NCBI GenBank assembly: GCA_018678395.1
Contig: JAHHMJ010000198.1
Coordinates: 1-13,132 of the forward strand
Source: Gemmatimonadota bacterium
Lineage (GTDB): Bacteria; Gemmatimonadota; Gemmatimonadetes; Longimicrobiales; Gaopeijiaceae
DNA length: 13,132 nucleotides
Direction of reading: 5' to 3'
The position numbers and the translations under genes were made by a program. Shown here in pieces: positions 11,863 to 13,132 of this stretch (the first letter of the stretch is position 1; the number at the start of each line of letters is the position of its first letter). The notes beneath the pieces were generated by a model. The model saw nothing but the letters and a program-made list of their open reading frames with translations, was not told where the DNA came from and searched no databases.

Positions 11863-13132
11863 TCAGCGGATGGCTCGGACGGGGCTGAAGACGTCGGCGC
11901 CGATCCGGCTTCTGCGACTCCTGGTCATCTGGACGTCCTCCAGGCCCGCGGTGAATCCGATCAGGTCGCGGAAGGAGACCCGGAGGACGAGGTCGCCGAA
12001 GTCTCCGTCTCCGCCGAACGGCATCCCGACATCGACGCGCGCGATGCTGCGGCTGCCGGCAGGGAAGCCGAAACGCAGGCCGGCTCCGACGGTGCCGCGC
12101 CACCCCGAGTCCGTACCGAGCCCGAGGTCGTCCGCCCACATGCGGCCGGCGTCCGCGAACAACGTGCCGCCCAGATCGAAAAGGTCCGGGAAGGGCCAGC
12201 CCAGGTAGAAGCGGTCCTCCGCCGAGATCAGGATGCGACGGGATCCCGGGAAGTCCTCGTTGCGAAACCCGCGCACGCCGCCCGCGCCGCCCAGGGTGAG
12301 CTGGAAGGGGAGATCGACCCGCCAACCGCCGGCGCCGGCGGCCCGCACGAAGAAGGTGTGCCGGCCGGCCTCCCGCGGCTGCCAGTATGCCATGAGGTCG
12401 ACCTCGGCGAGGATGTCCCGCCATCCCTCGCGACCGTCGGTGCCGTTGATCACGTGGCGACCCTCGAAGGCCGCGTTGCCGATCAGTACGAATGGTGCGG
12501 GCGCGGTCGCGGCGTAGAGGCGGGCTCGTGTGAAGAAATCCTCGGGTTCGTCGCGACGCGGATTTGCGCCGATCGAGCGCCCCAGCGTGAGCGCGGCCTC
12601 CATCCCGACCTCGAGATCCGCGACGCCCTGGAGGGCGTCGAGGCCCACCCGTTCCACGAACCGGATGTTGCGCTGACCCAGAAGCACGTTGATGCGAGGG
12701 GCTGCGGCATGGCGCAGCTGAGGTGCCAGGAGTGCGGCCAGTTCCGGGGGAGCCGGCGTCGGATCCCCGAACCGGTTGTCGAGGACCTGCTCGGTCGCGC
12801 CGATCTCCTCGAACTCGAGTCGGTCGAGCGACACCCCCAGGCCGAGGACCGTGAGGCGGCCCGGTTCCCCGAATCGCGCCGCGACGGTGAACTCGGCCCT
12901 TTCGCGCTCCACGGGAAGCAGGAGATGGGCCGGTGCATCCGGGGTCCCGTACGACCAGGCGAAGTAGTCCTCGTCCCGGATGTAGCGCTGGCGTCCCGCG
13001 AACCGTCCGACCTCGCCGACGAAGGGATAGAAGAACTCCTCCTCGACGAACGATCCGACCCGTGTCTGTCCGGCGCGCAGTCGCGCGTCGATGCGGGAGT
13101 TGAAGAGACGCGGGGTGGGGCGCTCGCCACCC
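11863..13132 (-). CDS. Omp85/BamA-TamA-like outer-membrane barrel protein, N-terminus outside the window
   Basis: The gene enters from the right edge; 422 codons are visible (first full codon at 13131), all open, so the GTG at 12912 is internal and not the start. The hallmark of the Omp85 superfamily is present: GGAGGVRGFRNEDFPGS with VRGF at visible residues 286-289 (12276-12265), followed by strand pairs such as ILISAEDRFYLGWPF and LGGTLFADAGRMW. This loop inserts into the barrel in BamA, TamA and related transporters that insert or export proteins or lipids. No POTRA domain is visible, but the N-terminus is missing. The last strand looks like GDLVLRVSFRDLIGF, a typical C-terminal barrel signal, yet about 26 mostly basic residues follow it. 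Family members are often annotated simply as surface antigen D15-like. It reads toward the sigma gene but is 214 bp away, with a candidate promoter between them. Confidence 0.85.
   Translation of the reverse strand, partial: GGERPTPRLFNSRIDARLRAGQTRVGSFVEEEFFYPFVGEVGRFAGRQRYIRDEDYFAWSYGTPDAPAHLLLPVERERAEFTVAARFGEPGRLTVLGLGVSLDRLEFEEIGATEQVLDNRFGDPTPAPPELAALLAPQLRHAAAPRINVLLGQRNIRFVERVGLDALQGVADLEVGMEAALTLGRSIGANPRRDEPEDFFTRARLYAATAPAPFVLIGNAAFEGRHVINGTDGREGWRDILAEVDLMAYWQPREAGRHTFFVRAAGAGGWRVDLPFQLTLGGAGGVRGFRNEDFPGSRRILISAEDRFYLGWPFPDLFDLGGTLFADAGRMWADDLGLGTDSGWRGTVGAGLRFGFPAGSRSIARVDVGMPFGGDGDFGDLVLRVSFRDLIGFTAGLEDVQMTRSRRSRIGADVFSPVRAIR

Noticed and set aside
8607..11888. A 1093-codon open frame on the plus strand across the barrel and sigma genes
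   Set aside because: It lies antisense to two genes with clear homology. Its product is rich in Arg, Glu, His and Gly without recognisable domains, which is typical of the mirrored frame of GC-rich genes.

Overview
This is a 13.1 kb stretch of a GC-rich bacterial chromosome. The many outer-membrane proteins with signal peptides, an ExbB-type channel, a periplasmic lytic transglycosylase and a short RpoD/SigA-like sigma factor point to a Gram-negative (diderm) organism. The sigma factor lacks region 1.1 and resembles those of the Bacteroidota and Gemmatimonadota. My best guess is Gemmatimonadota or a close relative, but this is an inference from protein style; there is no rRNA or other marker to confirm it. 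I found no tRNA, rRNA, CRISPR array, insertion sequence or prophage.

Left part, plus strand (1-4840). The window opens inside the second-to-last gene of a peptide/nickel-type ABC importer operon. Two ATPase genes overlap by four bases (GTGA), and the permease genes would lie upstream. The last ATPase gene ends in a terminator-like hairpin that touches the -35 box of a good sigma-70 promoter (TTGACA-18-CATTAT). That promoter drives a single ExbB/TolQ-like proton channel gene with no ExbD partner in view. A stem-loop and a second promoter then lead to a secreted lytic transglycosylase with a long helical-repeat N-terminal half.

Middle part, plus strand (4841-8610). A small cold-shock protein with a strong ribosome binding site ends in a clear intrinsic terminator. 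It is followed by a complete three-domain DNA polymerase I with 5'-3' nuclease, proofreading exonuclease and polymerase motifs all intact. Next comes a very short SSB that stops right after the OB fold and lacks the usual acidic tail. Polymerase I and SSB make a replication/repair pair. Several strong hairpins fill the gaps around polA and ssb.

Right part, minus strand (8622-13132). Three genes run toward ssb. From right to left they are an Omp85-like barrel protein (its start lies beyond the window), a 286-residue sigma-70 family factor with its own candidate promoter and a strong intrinsic terminator, and an outer-membrane barrel protein with a LolA-like N-terminal domain. The last gene converges on ssb with only 11 bp between stop codons.

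Overall the window looks like ordinary core chromosome: envelope transport and remodelling, replication and transcription. I see no convincing new multi-gene system. The items most worth a second look are the tailless SSB, the GC palindromes sitting between promoter hexamers, the unpaired ExbB, and the transcript arrangement around the sigma gene.
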